DNA of 32,093 nt from CAWDMN01 sp963803155 (GTDB lineage: Bacteria; Acidobacteriota; Terriglobia; Versatilivoradales; Versatilivoraceae): positions 1 to 32,093 of the forward strand of contig CAWDMN010000021.1 of assembly GCA_963803155.1 (NCBI GenBank). Direction: 5' to 3'. The notes under the pieces are model-generated. The model worked only from the letters and a program-made list of their open reading frames with translations, was not told the DNA's origin and searched no databases. A program made the translations under genes and the position numbers. Shown piece after piece: positions 22,859 to 31,519 of this stretch. Every line of letters begins with the position of its first letter. The stretch's first letter is position 1.

Positions 22859-25800
22859 TTACTTTTTCTCCGAGGAATAGCGAACTACGAACTCCTGGGT
22901 TCCCTGCAAGTTGCCCGGCAATACAATCCATTCTTTGCCGGCATCGAAACGTTCATATGCGGCACCGTTTAAAGTGACGCTCTGCATGCGTTTCTCCTGG
23001 GGGTGGCGGAGTCGAAGATAGATCGTTTTGGGTGGATTCCGTTGCGGAGGCACAAGCACGACCCTGATTTCTAGAGCATCCGCATTCGGGGTAATCCGCA
23101 GCGAGAGAGGGCCGAAATAAGAAGCCGCGCGGTCAATGCCAATCTCCCGGTTCTGAGCCAGCCAGTAGCGGGGGATGGCCTGCCCAAGATAGAGGTCGTC
23201 ACCCTGCTCATGAACAAACATCAAGCGCAGCCAGAAGGTGGATTGGGCCTCATCCGAGGTTTTGAAATGATCGCCGCGAGGATATCCCAGTTCCGGTAAG
23301 GAATGCTCATTACACATCCGGGTCTCCGGATAAAAAGCCGAAGCAAAGGGATTGAAATACGCTCGCAGGTAATGCTTGATCTCATCTCGATACAGGTAAG
23401 GGGGCGGCCCATCCAGGAGGTTAGCCTGCATGGAAAATCCCCCTCGCGAAAACCAGAATTGGTCAAAGGCAGGTATGGAATAGCCATACTGATCGGAGAT
23501 GTATAGATTATCTTCATAGTCTTTCAGGATCCATTTGGCCTCGGGAGACTCCGGAGCAATGAGCCGGTAGTACAGGAGGAAAATGGGGCCTTCCAGGGTT
23601 TCTCGCAGCCAGCCATGGCTCCTTCCGCGCTCGTAAAGCCGTGAAGGAAACTTGGGGACATAAGTTCCATCGCGCAATCGAACCACCGGGGCCAGTATCC
23701 GGGCCTCATTGAAGTCTTTCATCACGTCCTCGCGATAGGCTTGAGCCTCTTTCTGGAGGCGTGCGGCCTCGGGGTGACCGAAATCGGCCAAGGCGTCCGC
23801 CAGGTGCTGGAATCCCCACACGGTGGCTGCGTTTGTGGCCAGCCAGTGCCAGTAGTCGTTGACATCTTCCAGCGAGCCTTCCGGCAAAACGCCATATTCC
23901 AGCGGCCGGCTGCCGTTGCTGTTCAATTTCATGGTGGCCTGGCGTTCCCCAACGACCCACTCGCAGGCCTTTACCAGCTTGGGTGCAGCCGTTTCCATCC
24001 ACTGGCGATCGCGAGTCATCCTCCAATGTTCGGCCATGGCCCACATTACATAGCCGTGACTCTTATTATAGTTGCCCTCTTCATGGCCTCCAGCCCCGTA
24101 GAACAGACCCTCTTTGGTTTTAAAATTCCCCAAGAACAAAACCGTTCCCTGGTAGCGGAGATAACTGTCGAGGTTCTTTTGTGCCTCACGGTGATATCCC
24201 CGACGGTCCAAGTCGCTGATCATCATCGCCGACTCATTTGGAAAGACCCCGTAGTCAAAGGTCCCCACGTGGGCATGCAGGAGGTCCGAGTTCAACTCCT
24301 TATAACAATTCACAAGCATGTGCTGCAGTTGAGCCTTGTAGAAATCATTGAGCCATGGCTCCGGAGTGACTATTTCGGTGCCCTTGGAAGTCTCGTCTCT
24401 CCAATAAGAACAGAGGCGGCTACTGTCCGCCTCGAAATCCAGCTTGCGTAATGCTTCGATTTCACTGGGCGTCTCGAGGGTTATGGAGGGGATGGAGAAG
24501 TAGAGGTCGTGCGATTCCTTTGCGCCCAATTCGAGGCGCCACCGAACGCCGTCTGCCTCATTCGACAGCTCACCGCGGCCGCCTCTATCGATGAGGTAAC
24601 GGAGTCGCGGTTTTCCCTTGTAAACCGCAAGGATTTGGTCCCCTTCCGAGAACAGCTTCTCCGTGGCTTGATTCTTCTCCTCATCCTCCCCGGGAGCCGT
24701 GTGGAGGAACAACCGGGCCAGCGCCTTCCCTGACGTGGACGTGTTGATCATGCGGACGCGCATTCGCAGGACCGTTGGGTCATCCAAACGGATCACCCCC
24801 AGATCGGCATCTAACTTGTCCAGGAAGGTGGTTTGTTCGTAGAGAATTGCTCCATCCTGCCAGAAAGTCCGCAGGAGTGGAAGATGCCCCTTTTCCAGGC
24901 TGCGGTTGCCTAAGGGGGGAGTGTTGGGAAAGCCAAAGCTGAACCCATGCCCGTGTACAGAGCCATCCCAAAGTTGGCGGCTGGCATCCTTCGAGCTGGG
25001 GAAGTTTTTAAACCATCGAGAATTCGCCGCCAGTCGGATGGTCCCATCGGCATCCTGCCGCATGGCATTGCGGTTGCCGGGCAGCCCATGAACGAAATAG
25101 AGCGGGCGCTTTAAGGGCATATCGTTCCAGGCTCGGGTCAGGGTTTGCTCCGGCTCATCCCGGACACGGTCATAGATGGTCCTTCCAGCATACTCTTTGC
25201 GGGCGTCACGGTATTCCGCCAGAGTGATGGCGTCGCCGCCTTTTACAACCAACGCCCCAAGATCGTCGACCAGGATGCGGTCGCCGCGAGCTACTTCATC
25301 TGCCGCAAAAGAGAACGGACGGAATCGGGATCGGATAGTGACGATGGTTCGATCGTATCCATTTCCCGTGGGATCGACAGCCATCAACAATTTAGCTTCC
25401 AAACCGCCCTCTCCGCCGGCTGGGATCAGCCAGTGCCGTTGATTGTCCTTGTTGACACTTGCCGCCCCGAGTGGACGCAGGTCCACCAGGACGCCGTTGA
25501 AGACCTCCACGACGCCGTTTTCCTGCCCGGCGAACTGAATCTTGGGTTCGGCCGGTTCGCCCAATAATATGCGCACCGTCAGAGGTTGGTACGTGGCGTC
25601 AGTGTAAGCGTGTAAGAGGGTTGACTCTGGCAAGGGATCCGATGAAACCAAGCGAATCTTCAAGGTCCTTCTAAAGGCAACCCCTTTCCCTCCCAAGCTT
25701 GGAAATTCGCTGCCACTGGTTGGTTTGAAAGTGTAGGTCCAGATTGGACCCTGGCTTGCGAGATTTGTGTCGGCCTCCTTCCAGCGGCCGTTGGTCCAGT

Positions 25801-26149
25801 CATCAACGACGTCCCAACCCACGCCCCCGGCTCCAGTTTCAGCCAGGATGGGGTCAGGACGGCCATCCCAGGATTGATGCCAGTACTGAAGACGGACGCT
25901 TTTGGGATTGGGTGGAATTGCGTTGGCGGGGAATTTGACGACGACCCGTCGAATCTTCCGCGGGTCCGCCCAGCGTACAGTTAGAAACTTGTGGCCGGAA
26001 TCCGAAATCAGTGTTCCAGACGGAGAAGCATCGAAAGGTCCTCCCGAAAAGCTGGATGTGATTGCTGGAACCTCATCGCCCGGAATAGAGGTGAGAACCG
26101 ACAACACCAAACCCGCCATTGCGAGTTTCGTCAACCCTGTTCTTCTCAT
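22859..26149 (-). CDS. Large secreted glycosidase-like protein
   Basis: 1096 residues from ATG 26149. A TTG six codons earlier overlaps the GGAGG site and is unlikely; GGAGG lies 11 bp before the ATG. Residues 1-25 (MRRTGLTKLAMAGLVLSVLT) are a signal peptide. Roughly 30-200 is a beta-rich, carbohydrate-binding-like module (KFLTVRWADPRKIRRVVVKF, YWHQSWDGRPD). About 200-560 is another beta-sandwich-rich stretch (SVHGHGFSFGFPNTPPLGNR). From about 590 the pattern becomes helical hairpins with conserved aromatic and acidic clusters: FYKAQLQHMLVNCYKELNSD, FDYGVFPNESAMMI, GGHEEGNYNKSHGYVMWAMA, YWHWLATNAATVWGFQHLAD, FSMQANLLDGPPPYLYRDEI, an (alpha/alpha)6-toroid typical of six-hairpin glycosidases (GH78, GH63, GH127-like folds). 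A small beta-domain closes it. I cannot assign a GH family. Last gene of the minus-strand cluster. Confidence 0.82.
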   Translation of the reverse strand: MRRTGLTKLAMAGLVLSVLTSIPGDEVPAITSSFSGGPFDASPSGTLISDSGHKFLTVRWADPRKIRRVVVKFPANAIPPNPKSVRLQYWHQSWDGRPDPILAETGAGGVGWDVVDDWTNGRWKEADTNLASQGPIWTYTFKPTSGSEFPSLGGKGVAFRRTLKIRLVSSDPLPESTLLHAYTDATYQPLTVRILLGEPAEPKIQFAGQENGVVEVFNGVLVDLRPLGAASVNKDNQRHWLIPAGGEGGLEAKLLMAVDPTGNGYDRTIVTIRSRFRPFSFAADEVARGDRILVDDLGALVVKGGDAITLAEYRDARKEYAGRTIYDRVRDEPEQTLTRAWNDMPLKRPLYFVHGLPGNRNAMRQDADGTIRLAANSRWFKNFPSSKDASRQLWDGSVHGHGFSFGFPNTPPLGNRSLEKGHLPLLRTFWQDGAILYEQTTFLDKLDADLGVIRLDDPTVLRMRVRMINTSTSGKALARLFLHTAPGEDEEKNQATEKLFSEGDQILAVYKGKPRLRYLIDRGGRGELSNEADGVRWRLELGAKESHDLYFSIPSITLETPSEIEALRKLDFEADSSRLCSYWRDETSKGTEIVTPEPWLNDFYKAQLQHMLVNCYKELNSDLLHAHVGTFDYGVFPNESAMMISDLDRRGYHREAQKNLDSYLRYQGTVLFLGNFKTKEGLFYGAGGHEEGNYNKSHGYVMWAMAEHWRMTRDRQWMETAAPKLVKACEWVVGERQATMKLNSNGSRPLEYGVLPEGSLEDVNDYWHWLATNAATVWGFQHLADALADFGHPEAARLQKEAQAYREDVMKDFNEARILAPVVRLRDGTYVPKFPSRLYERGRSHGWLRETLEGPIFLLYYRLIAPESPEAKWILKDYEDNLYISDQYGYSIPAFDQFWFSRGGFSMQANLLDGPPPYLYRDEIKHYLRAYFNPFASAFYPETRMCNEHSLPELGYPRGDHFKTSDEAQSTFWLRLMFVHEQGDDLYLGQAIPRYWLAQNREIGIDRAASYFGPLSLRITPNADALEIRVVLVPPQRNPPKTIYLRLRHPQEKRMQSVTLNGAAYERFDAGKEWIVLPGNLQGTQEFVVRYSSEKK

Positions 26150-26206
26150 AACTAAACCTGCCTCCAAGTTGGAATGGGTAGGGTACTCGCCTGCTTCAGG
26201 GTCGGC

Positions 26207-27340
26207 TCACTTCTCCCCTGGTTTGAGAAAAACGGCTTCCCAAATGGATTTCCCATGCACGAAGAACCGCGCCACGCGTCCCACGTACTTGTCGGTTTCG
26301 TGGTTGCGACTATCGAGTCCGATCACCTGCGGATACCAGCCCGATTCCATGCCGGGGACTGCCACAATCTCATTCCGGTCCAATATTTTCCTGGGCGTAC
26401 TCCATGCTTGTGGAACGCTAACATCGGGATTGAATGACACATAAATCCCCTCCTGCTTCCAATCTTTGTCAATGGCGCGATTCAGGAGGATGACAAACTG
26501 GTTCAAGTGAGTGTTCCAGTGTATGGCGGGCCCCCAGAAGGCATCCGCATCTCTGCGATTCCAATCGATGGCGACCGGAAAAATGGGAGAGACATGTCCG
26601 CCGATCCCAGGCTCTTTCCAACTCCCTTTGTGCCACTTCCACACTTTGTTCACGGGAGCATCCCGGTCGGTATAGCGCATTCGAGCCACGGACACACCTT
26701 GCTCGGAGACCTGCTTGTTGTAGGTGCTGATGAAGTAGTAGAAGTATTCCTTCTTATTATCGAGAATGACCGTAAAGTCACCATTCCCCCCAACGAAGTA
26801 CTGGTTCTGGGTCTCACAATCGAGTGAATCAGGTGAAGCTTCCAGGATAAAACCGAGGTCTTTCCAATGGGCGCCGTTGTCGATGGAAACGACTGCGCCG
26901 ATTCGAGGAGCAGTTAAGTCTTTGTGGGCTGAACAGATCAGCTGTGGCTCGTTATGGTACCAGCCATAGAGTTTCCCATGCTCAGTCTTGTAGGTGGCCT
27001 CGATCCATCTATCGCCGTTTGCTTCGTTGTTGAAGAGAGTAAGACTGGTAGGACCCAATTGCGTTACTCCCACTCCCGAGCTGCGAAACGGGGGGCCTGA
27101 GTTGAACACAAATATCGTGTCACCGTCCCAGTGCGCGGGGCTGTTGGAGTCGACCGTTGCCGGAAATTTGATCAAAGGCGCCTTGCGAAGCACCACGACG
27201 GGATTCCGCTTAGCGCTGGAGTCATCATTCTCATGGGTGACGGCGTACAGCCCATTTGAGAGGCTCAAGTCCCATGGAGTCTCCAACAGGCTCGACGTCG
27301 CGAGGATGAAGAGAGATGTGAGTAGCAACCATCCGTGCAT
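26207..27340 (-). CDS. Secreted beta-propeller protein, GH43/sialidase-like
   Basis: 377 residues from ATG 27340, which has AGGAG 7 bp upstream; an ATG nine codons earlier lacks a site. Residues 1-23 (MHGWLLLTSLFILATSSLLE) are an export signal. The rest is a series of beta-strand repeats with Trp and Asp at turns: RWIEATYKTEHGKLYGWYHN, RIGAVVSIDNGAHWKDLGFI (an Asp-box-like SxDxGxxW), NGDFTVILDNKKEYFYYFIS, DAFWGPAIHWNTHLNQFVIL and EGIYVSFNPDVSVPQAWSTP. This layout fits five- or six-bladed propellers that bind or cleave glycans. No complete GH43 Asp-Asp-Glu triad was identified with confidence. It precedes the large glycosidase by 57 bp on the same strand and is probably in one transcript with it. 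Confidence 0.78.
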   Translation of the reverse strand: MHGWLLLTSLFILATSSLLETPWDLSLSNGLYAVTHENDDSSAKRNPVVVLRKAPLIKFPATVDSNSPAHWDGDTIFVFNSGPPFRSSGVGVTQLGPTSLTLFNNEANGDRWIEATYKTEHGKLYGWYHNEPQLICSAHKDLTAPRIGAVVSIDNGAHWKDLGFILEASPDSLDCETQNQYFVGGNGDFTVILDNKKEYFYYFISTYNKQVSEQGVSVARMRYTDRDAPVNKVWKWHKGSWKEPGIGGHVSPIFPVAIDWNRRDADAFWGPAIHWNTHLNQFVILLNRAIDKDWKQEGIYVSFNPDVSVPQAWSTPRKILDRNEIVAVPGMESGWYPQVIGLDSRNHETDKYVGRVARFFVHGKSIWEAVFLKPGEK

Positions 27341-27363
27341 TCCATTTCTCCTTTCAACGGCAT

Positions 27364-27501
27364 TCAAGAGATTGGCTCATAATCCCAGTTTGCATTTTTC
27401 GCTGGCGTGCCGGTCTTCCGGTAATGAAACCGAACCTTGACGCTTTGACCTTCATTGCGGGCCAACTGAGCAGTCCAACCTGGGTAGGAACTCCGGACTA
27501 C
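27364..27501 (-). pseudogene. Possible C-terminal tail of a lost gene
   Basis: An open 45-codon stretch reads VVRSSYPGWTAQLARNEGQS VKVRFHYRKTGTPAKN ... WDYEPIS and stops 12 bp before the ribosome-binding site of the propeller gene. Upstream codons in this frame carry stops. The W-x-x-x-L ... GQSVKVRFHYR pattern resembles the closing beta-sandwich of secreted glycan-binding proteins. It may be the tail of a deleted gene; low confidence. Confidence 0.3.
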
Positions 27502-27621
27502 TCAATGATCCTGCATTTGAGTTCGATTCTATCGTTTGCAGAAGGTGAAAATCTAGGAAGATTGAACGATTCTTTCTTAGGAAAGTACCATTTCCAGGAT
27601 TTGATTGCGCCGGTTAAGATC

Positions 27622-27675
27622 CATCCAGGCGGCAGTGGGATGGGCAGTAACATTGAAATGAACTACCCGCCGGCG
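27622..27675 (-). pseudogene. Integrase/transposase core (rve) fragment
   Basis: Directly after the stop codon of the esterase gene, the minus strand reads RRRVVHFNVTAHPTAAWM in the same frame. VHFNVTxHPTAxW is a well-conserved strand of an integrase-core (rve) transposase group common in environmental bacteria. Only about 18 residues remain; the reading then turns into unrelated codons and stops. It marks a former insertion next to the 3' end of the esterase gene. Confidence 0.6.
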
Positions 27676-29793
27676 CTAAGCCGAGAGAATATCGGATGGA
27701 CTCCAGGCAGGCTCCGGCAGGACTCGAATATTCGACGCCGATGGGAACTCCGCCCGGACTGCATCGAGCGCCATCCGATTGCCGGCTCCATCGACTGTTC
27801 CGGCGAGAGTGACCCGCCGCGGCGCCAGTGCGAGGGTCAGTTCCGGCAGGTCGGTGTGGGCCAGCAAGTTCGGCACAAAATTGCCGAATGGGTACTCGTA
27901 CAACTCCGTCTCGACGATGGAATGGAATGAAATTAGACCTTCCGCCAAATAGAGGCTGCCGATGGCGGGCTCCAAAACGGCAGCAAACAGGGCCGGCACG
28001 GTAAGCACGCCGCGCGCCGCGAGTAGGATGGGCCGCCGCGCGAATTCCGAACGCGTTCTCAGGCACTGAACGATGGATAGAATGTCGGTGACTCGCTGCC
28101 CCGCAAGCGGCTTTCCGAGGATGAGCGAGGACCAGGCGTAATCCTCCTCGCTGTTATGAGGTCTCGAGTGACGCGCCGCCCCGCGGCTGAACTCGGGAGT
28201 CATGTCCCCGATTCCACGCAGATCCGGAGCGCAGACGATGCAACCTTCCGCCGCCATTCGGTTATAAAGTCCGGATTCATGCCATGCATTCCGGCCGCCG
28301 GGCTCCAGGACGATTACCAGCGGCTTCGAAGGATCGATCGTCTTAGCTTGGTACAGCCAGGCAGGCACCCACACTTTTGGTGCGGCAGGGAACTCGACCG
28401 CTTCGACCAGGGTCTGGTGGTACGAGGCGCGCCCTACCGTGATCATGCTCGCGTCGGCTCCAGGGCGATCGACATTCAACAACCGGGCGAGGTCCGTCGG
28501 CGTCTTCACGAGGGATCTCGCCCGGTTGAGCGTGAACGGGGTCTCCCCGTGAAACGACTGCACGACGCTCCCGTTAGCCGAAACGAATAGCGTCTCCTCC
28601 GACTCCGCCTTGATGACCGGCTCCTCGGCTACCGGTTGAGACTCACCCTTCAGCCAGCGCGCAAACCAATTGTACATCCGCATGCGGAGATCGAAACTGA
28701 ATCCATGGGGAAGCGGCGTGCCGAACCAGGAGATCCGATCGGCGTGGCCGAGTCCGCGGTAGATGCTCTGCAGTTTTTGATACTCTTCGTTTCCGCTGGT
28801 GAGATAGTTCGGCGAATAGGTGCCGAAGAAGTCGCGCTGACTCACCATGACCAGCAGAGGCTTAGGGGCGATCGGATAAAGAAGATCCCAGCGGTCGAAC
28901 CCAACCGGCGCGGAAGCGATCAGATTTTGTTCTCCGTCGTCAGTCGAGCCAGGGGGATTGAAATTCGCACAGGCGACATTTTCGGTGATGCCACAGGAGA
29001 CCACCGCCGCCGCGAGCCGATCATCGACCGCGGCCAGCAGCATCGTGTTAGTTCCGCCGCCGGATTGTCCGGTCGAGGCCAGCCGTTTGGGATCGACCAG
29101 TGGATGCGATGCCAGATAGTCCAGGCTGCGCACCGCATCCCAGGTCTGGAGCCGGGTACTCGTGATGCCTTTGAGCAGCATCTGGCGGCCCGGGAAAGTA
29201 TGCTCCTCATCGGCGCCGAGACGGCTGCGGGAAGGCACCGGGCCCGGATAGTATGTGCGTTCACCTTGCCCCATCGGATCGAAACCGAGCACAAGATAGC
29301 CAAGCCCCGCGAGAGTTTGGCAGCAGAGTTGATAGGTGCCGTCCCCTTTCCCGTTTGTGGTGTGGCCCATCTGGTAGAGCACTCCCGGAAACGGCGGGCG
29401 CCCCACGGTGGGGATATAGAGAGTCCCGGAGATGTGGAAGTTCGGCTGGCTCTCGTAAACGACTTTCTCGACGCGATACCCTGGCCTTTCAAACGTCCCC
29501 ACGGTTCGGGCATTGAGGGGAGTGCGCTCCGGCATTCCGCCCACAAGGCGCCAGAAAGTTTCGGTAACCCACCGCTGCCTTTCGCGAATGGCTGCCGGCG
29601 TGGTCAGACTCGAGATCGCGCGGTTCCGCAATTGATATGCCCGTTCCGCCAGATCGCGCAGGTAATCGGGGAGGCAGCGCGAATAATCGCGATAAATTAT
29701 GGAAGGAGCTCCCTGTTGTCCGAAAGCATTTCCGCGCAAAAGGGTACCCATTGCGGCCAAGACCAGAATCTCTCGCCTGTTCATCATAGTCAT
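27676..29793 (-). CDS. Secreted esterase with two alpha/beta-hydrolase domains
   Basis: 705 residues from ATG 29793, with GGAGGAG about 8 bp upstream. The leader MTMMNRREILVLAAMGTLLR ending near AFG has a twin Arg and looks Tat-like. Domain 1 (about 110-380) is an acetyl-xylan-esterase/abhydrolase: GTLYIPTVGRPPFPGVLYQM, GYLVLGFDPMGQGER, nucleophile elbow TGQSGGGTN (Ser244), acid in SQRDFFGTY (Asp321) and LPHGFS (His363). Domain 2 (about 450-705) repeats the fold (VWVPAWLYQAKTID, PLVIVLEPGGRNAW, CAPDLRGIGD), but where a G-x-S-x-G should lie it has LAARGVLTVP, so it has probably lost catalysis. Likely removes acyl groups from plant or microbial polysaccharide in the periplasm. It follows the creatininase-like gene by 30 bp. 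The 3' end abuts an integrase scrap, but the C-terminus looks natural. Confidence 0.88.
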   Translation of the reverse strand: MTMMNRREILVLAAMGTLLRGNAFGQQGAPSIIYRDYSRCLPDYLRDLAERAYQLRNRAISSLTTPAAIRERQRWVTETFWRLVGGMPERTPLNARTVGTFERPGYRVEKVVYESQPNFHISGTLYIPTVGRPPFPGVLYQMGHTTNGKGDGTYQLCCQTLAGLGYLVLGFDPMGQGERTYYPGPVPSRSRLGADEEHTFPGRQMLLKGITSTRLQTWDAVRSLDYLASHPLVDPKRLASTGQSGGGTNTMLLAAVDDRLAAAVVSCGITENVACANFNPPGSTDDGEQNLIASAPVGFDRWDLLYPIAPKPLLVMVSQRDFFGTYSPNYLTSGNEEYQKLQSIYRGLGHADRISWFGTPLPHGFSFDLRMRMYNWFARWLKGESQPVAEEPVIKAESEETLFVSANGSVVQSFHGETPFTLNRARSLVKTPTDLARLLNVDRPGADASMITVGRASYHQTLVEAVEFPAAPKVWVPAWLYQAKTIDPSKPLVIVLEPGGRNAWHESGLYNRMAAEGCIVCAPDLRGIGDMTPEFSRGAARHSRPHNSEEDYAWSSLILGKPLAGQRVTDILSIVQCLRTRSEFARRPILLAARGVLTVPALFAAVLEPAIGSLYLAEGLISFHSIVETELYEYPFGNFVPNLLAHTDLPELTLALAPRRVTLAGTVDGAGNRMALDAVRAEFPSASNIRVLPEPAWSPSDILSA

Positions 29794-29823
29794 TAAGAAA
29801 TCTCCTCCCGGGCGCGGCCCGGC

Positions 29824-30813
29824 CTATTTTTCCTGTAACCGCTCCGTGGCGCTGATGTACTGCACGGGATGCTGTTCGAGCCATTTCGAGTAGTGCTCAA
29901 AACTGGCGAGGGCGGGCACAATGACATCGGCCGACTTGCGGAGCACATCGACGGCAATGTCTATGTCGGAACGCCCATTGAGCATAATCCCCGCGTTGCC
30001 CTGGTTGCCGTGATTTTTCTCCTCGAAATAGCGCCATCCGACCGCTCCCCACTTGCGCATGGCGGTGACATCAGGGGCGATCTCAGCAGGCTGATCGGCT
30101 TCTTTGGAGGTTTTGATTTCCCTGGACCAGTTTTCCAACGGAATCGGACGTTCGCGGCCCAGGATTCTCAAACTTGCCAGGTCGATTTGTTGTTCATCGA
30201 AGCTGCCGGGATAGCCACGCCACAACTCCTGGGCTTCAGGAAGGTCGAAGGCGCGCCGCGCGGAAATAAAGAAGACGGGTTTCTCCGTCTCATCAAACAG
30301 CTCGCGCGCCGCAATCATGCCCGCCGTGTCCTCCGGGTTGGTTCCACCAACCAGAACCGTACGCCGGAATCCCTGCTTGTTCAGGGTCGAGGCAATTCGC
30401 TTGAGCACCATGACCTGCTCTTCGTAGGTGAACGATACAGTGCCGCGGAAGGTGCGGGTGGCACCGGCAAAACAACAATGCGTTACCGGAAAGACCAGGC
30501 CATTCGCCCGATCCGCGATCAGCAGGCTGAGGGCGTGCGCCCAATGCCCATGCATGCCTACGGGGATCAACGCACCGTGGCCGCTGATGGGTCCGAACGG
30601 AATCAGAACCAGATCACCGCCGGATTTCAGGTAAGACTCAATCTCGCGGCTCGTCATCTCATCCATGCGACGGCTTGAGAATTGAGTGTTGCCCGAATCC
30701 TGCGTTGCGGCCTGCATGGCCTGGGGCTGCAAGACCTGAGCTGCGCCTGTCCCAGCAAGCACGCCGCCAGTTAAGAGGTTTCGGAAGAAACAACGTCGTC
30801 CAATCGTTTTCAT
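29824..30813 (-). CDS. Creatininase-like secreted protein with altered metal ligands
   Basis: 329 residues from ATG 30813, with AAGGAG 8 bp upstream. Creatininases are metal-dependent amidohydrolases. The leader contains GRRCFFRNLLTGGVLAGTGA, a Tat-type signal, so it is exported folded. The fold blocks are visible: SREIESYLKSGGDLVLIPFG, then GHGALIPVGMHGHWAHAL, then FRGTVSFTYEEQVMVLKRIA, then GFRRTVLVGGTNPED and a C-terminal ADVIVPALASFEHY. In typical members the first metal motif is GSxExHGPHLPxxTD; here the Glu is Ser77 and the Asp is replaced around Met87-His88, only His79 remaining. The NGHGGN or NGHYEN motif is GGTNPE (156-161) without its His. Either a divergent subfamily or a non-catalytic one. 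First gene of the minus-strand secreted cluster. Confidence 0.8.
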   Translation of the reverse strand: MKTIGRRCFFRNLLTGGVLAGTGAAQVLQPQAMQAATQDSGNTQFSSRRMDEMTSREIESYLKSGGDLVLIPFGPISGHGALIPVGMHGHWAHALSLLIADRANGLVFPVTHCCFAGATRTFRGTVSFTYEEQVMVLKRIASTLNKQGFRRTVLVGGTNPEDTAGMIAARELFDETEKPVFFISARRAFDLPEAQELWRGYPGSFDEQQIDLASLRILGRERPIPLENWSREIKTSKEADQPAEIAPDVTAMRKWGAVGWRYFEEKNHGNQGNAGIMLNGRSDIDIAVDVLRKSADVIVPALASFEHYSKWLEQHPVQYISATERLQEK

Positions 30814-31039
30814 CGATAGCTCCTTCGCTAGAGTTCATAGCAGGGCAACAATCGCAGTTGAATGGAATAGATTCCAGTGAGTCCTCGCACCTGATTTTTG
30901 TTTAAAGTTGTGACAACTCGTCGGAATATCCAAGCCAGTGCTTGTTTCATGGTCAATACGCATCTGGAAAAATGGTTCCCCTCATCTGTCGCCCATGCCA
31001 GTGCGGCTGGCACATCAAGATGATGACACTGGACAGATT

Positions 31040-31065
31040 GAGGCGGCCTGCCCTCAGGCCGTCTC
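31040..31065. repeat. Stem-loop with 11-bp arms
   Basis: GAGGCGGCCTG-CCCT-CAGGCCGTCTC, with one G-U-type mismatch. A second 7-bp stem CGGGGTG-AGTG-CACCCCG lies at 31087-31104. Both lie upstream of the creatininase-like gene in otherwise gene-free DNA (30814-31519). Confidence 0.55.
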
Positions 31066-31321
31066 GGCAAGCTTAGCATACCCAGACGGGGTGAGTGCAC
31101 CCCGCCTTCATCCACGCTATTTTCTAAGGAGTCGCGTATTTCCTAGGATCTGGAATTCCAGCTCTTTATGCGCTATCTAGGGCGTCATGAAAACATTGAC
31201 TTCTAAAAACCCGGTTTGGCAAGCGTTTTGACGTGCAAAAAATATTCTGAAAAATGTCTTAAGGCATTGATGCAAAACTCAAATTATAAGAATTTCTATC
31301 CAAGAGCAAGGGGAAAGTGGA

Positions 31322-31360
31322 CTCCCCAAATCCACCGCTTTTGGCGGCGGATTTGGGGAG
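31322..31360. repeat. Inverted repeat with 17-bp arms
   Basis: CTCCCCAAATCCACCGC faces GCGGCGGATTTGGGGAG around TTTTG, with one mismatch. There is no T run after it. It lies about 160 bp before the reverse transcriptase fragment and could be an insertion-element end or part of an intron RNA; I see no decisive sign. Confidence 0.55.
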
Positions 31361-31519
31361 AGCCCGTATAGTACAAAAACTCAAACATGCGGCATTTCTT
31401 GCCCCTTCAGGCCTCACGAGGGGTTTTAGACCGACGACTGAGGCGATATTGACCGAGATGATCGATCCGGATTCAGCAAACATTTGAGATGGAGGCTGGA
31501 ATAGCGGAGAGATCGGGTA

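Noticed and set aside
28636..29796. 386-codon open frame on the plus strand
   Set aside because: Lies entirely antisense to the esterase with its clear catalytic motifs; composition is shadow-like and there is no recognisable domain.
29869..30678. 269-codon open frame on the plus strand
   Set aside because: Antisense to the creatininase-like gene, no start signal, no recognisable motif.
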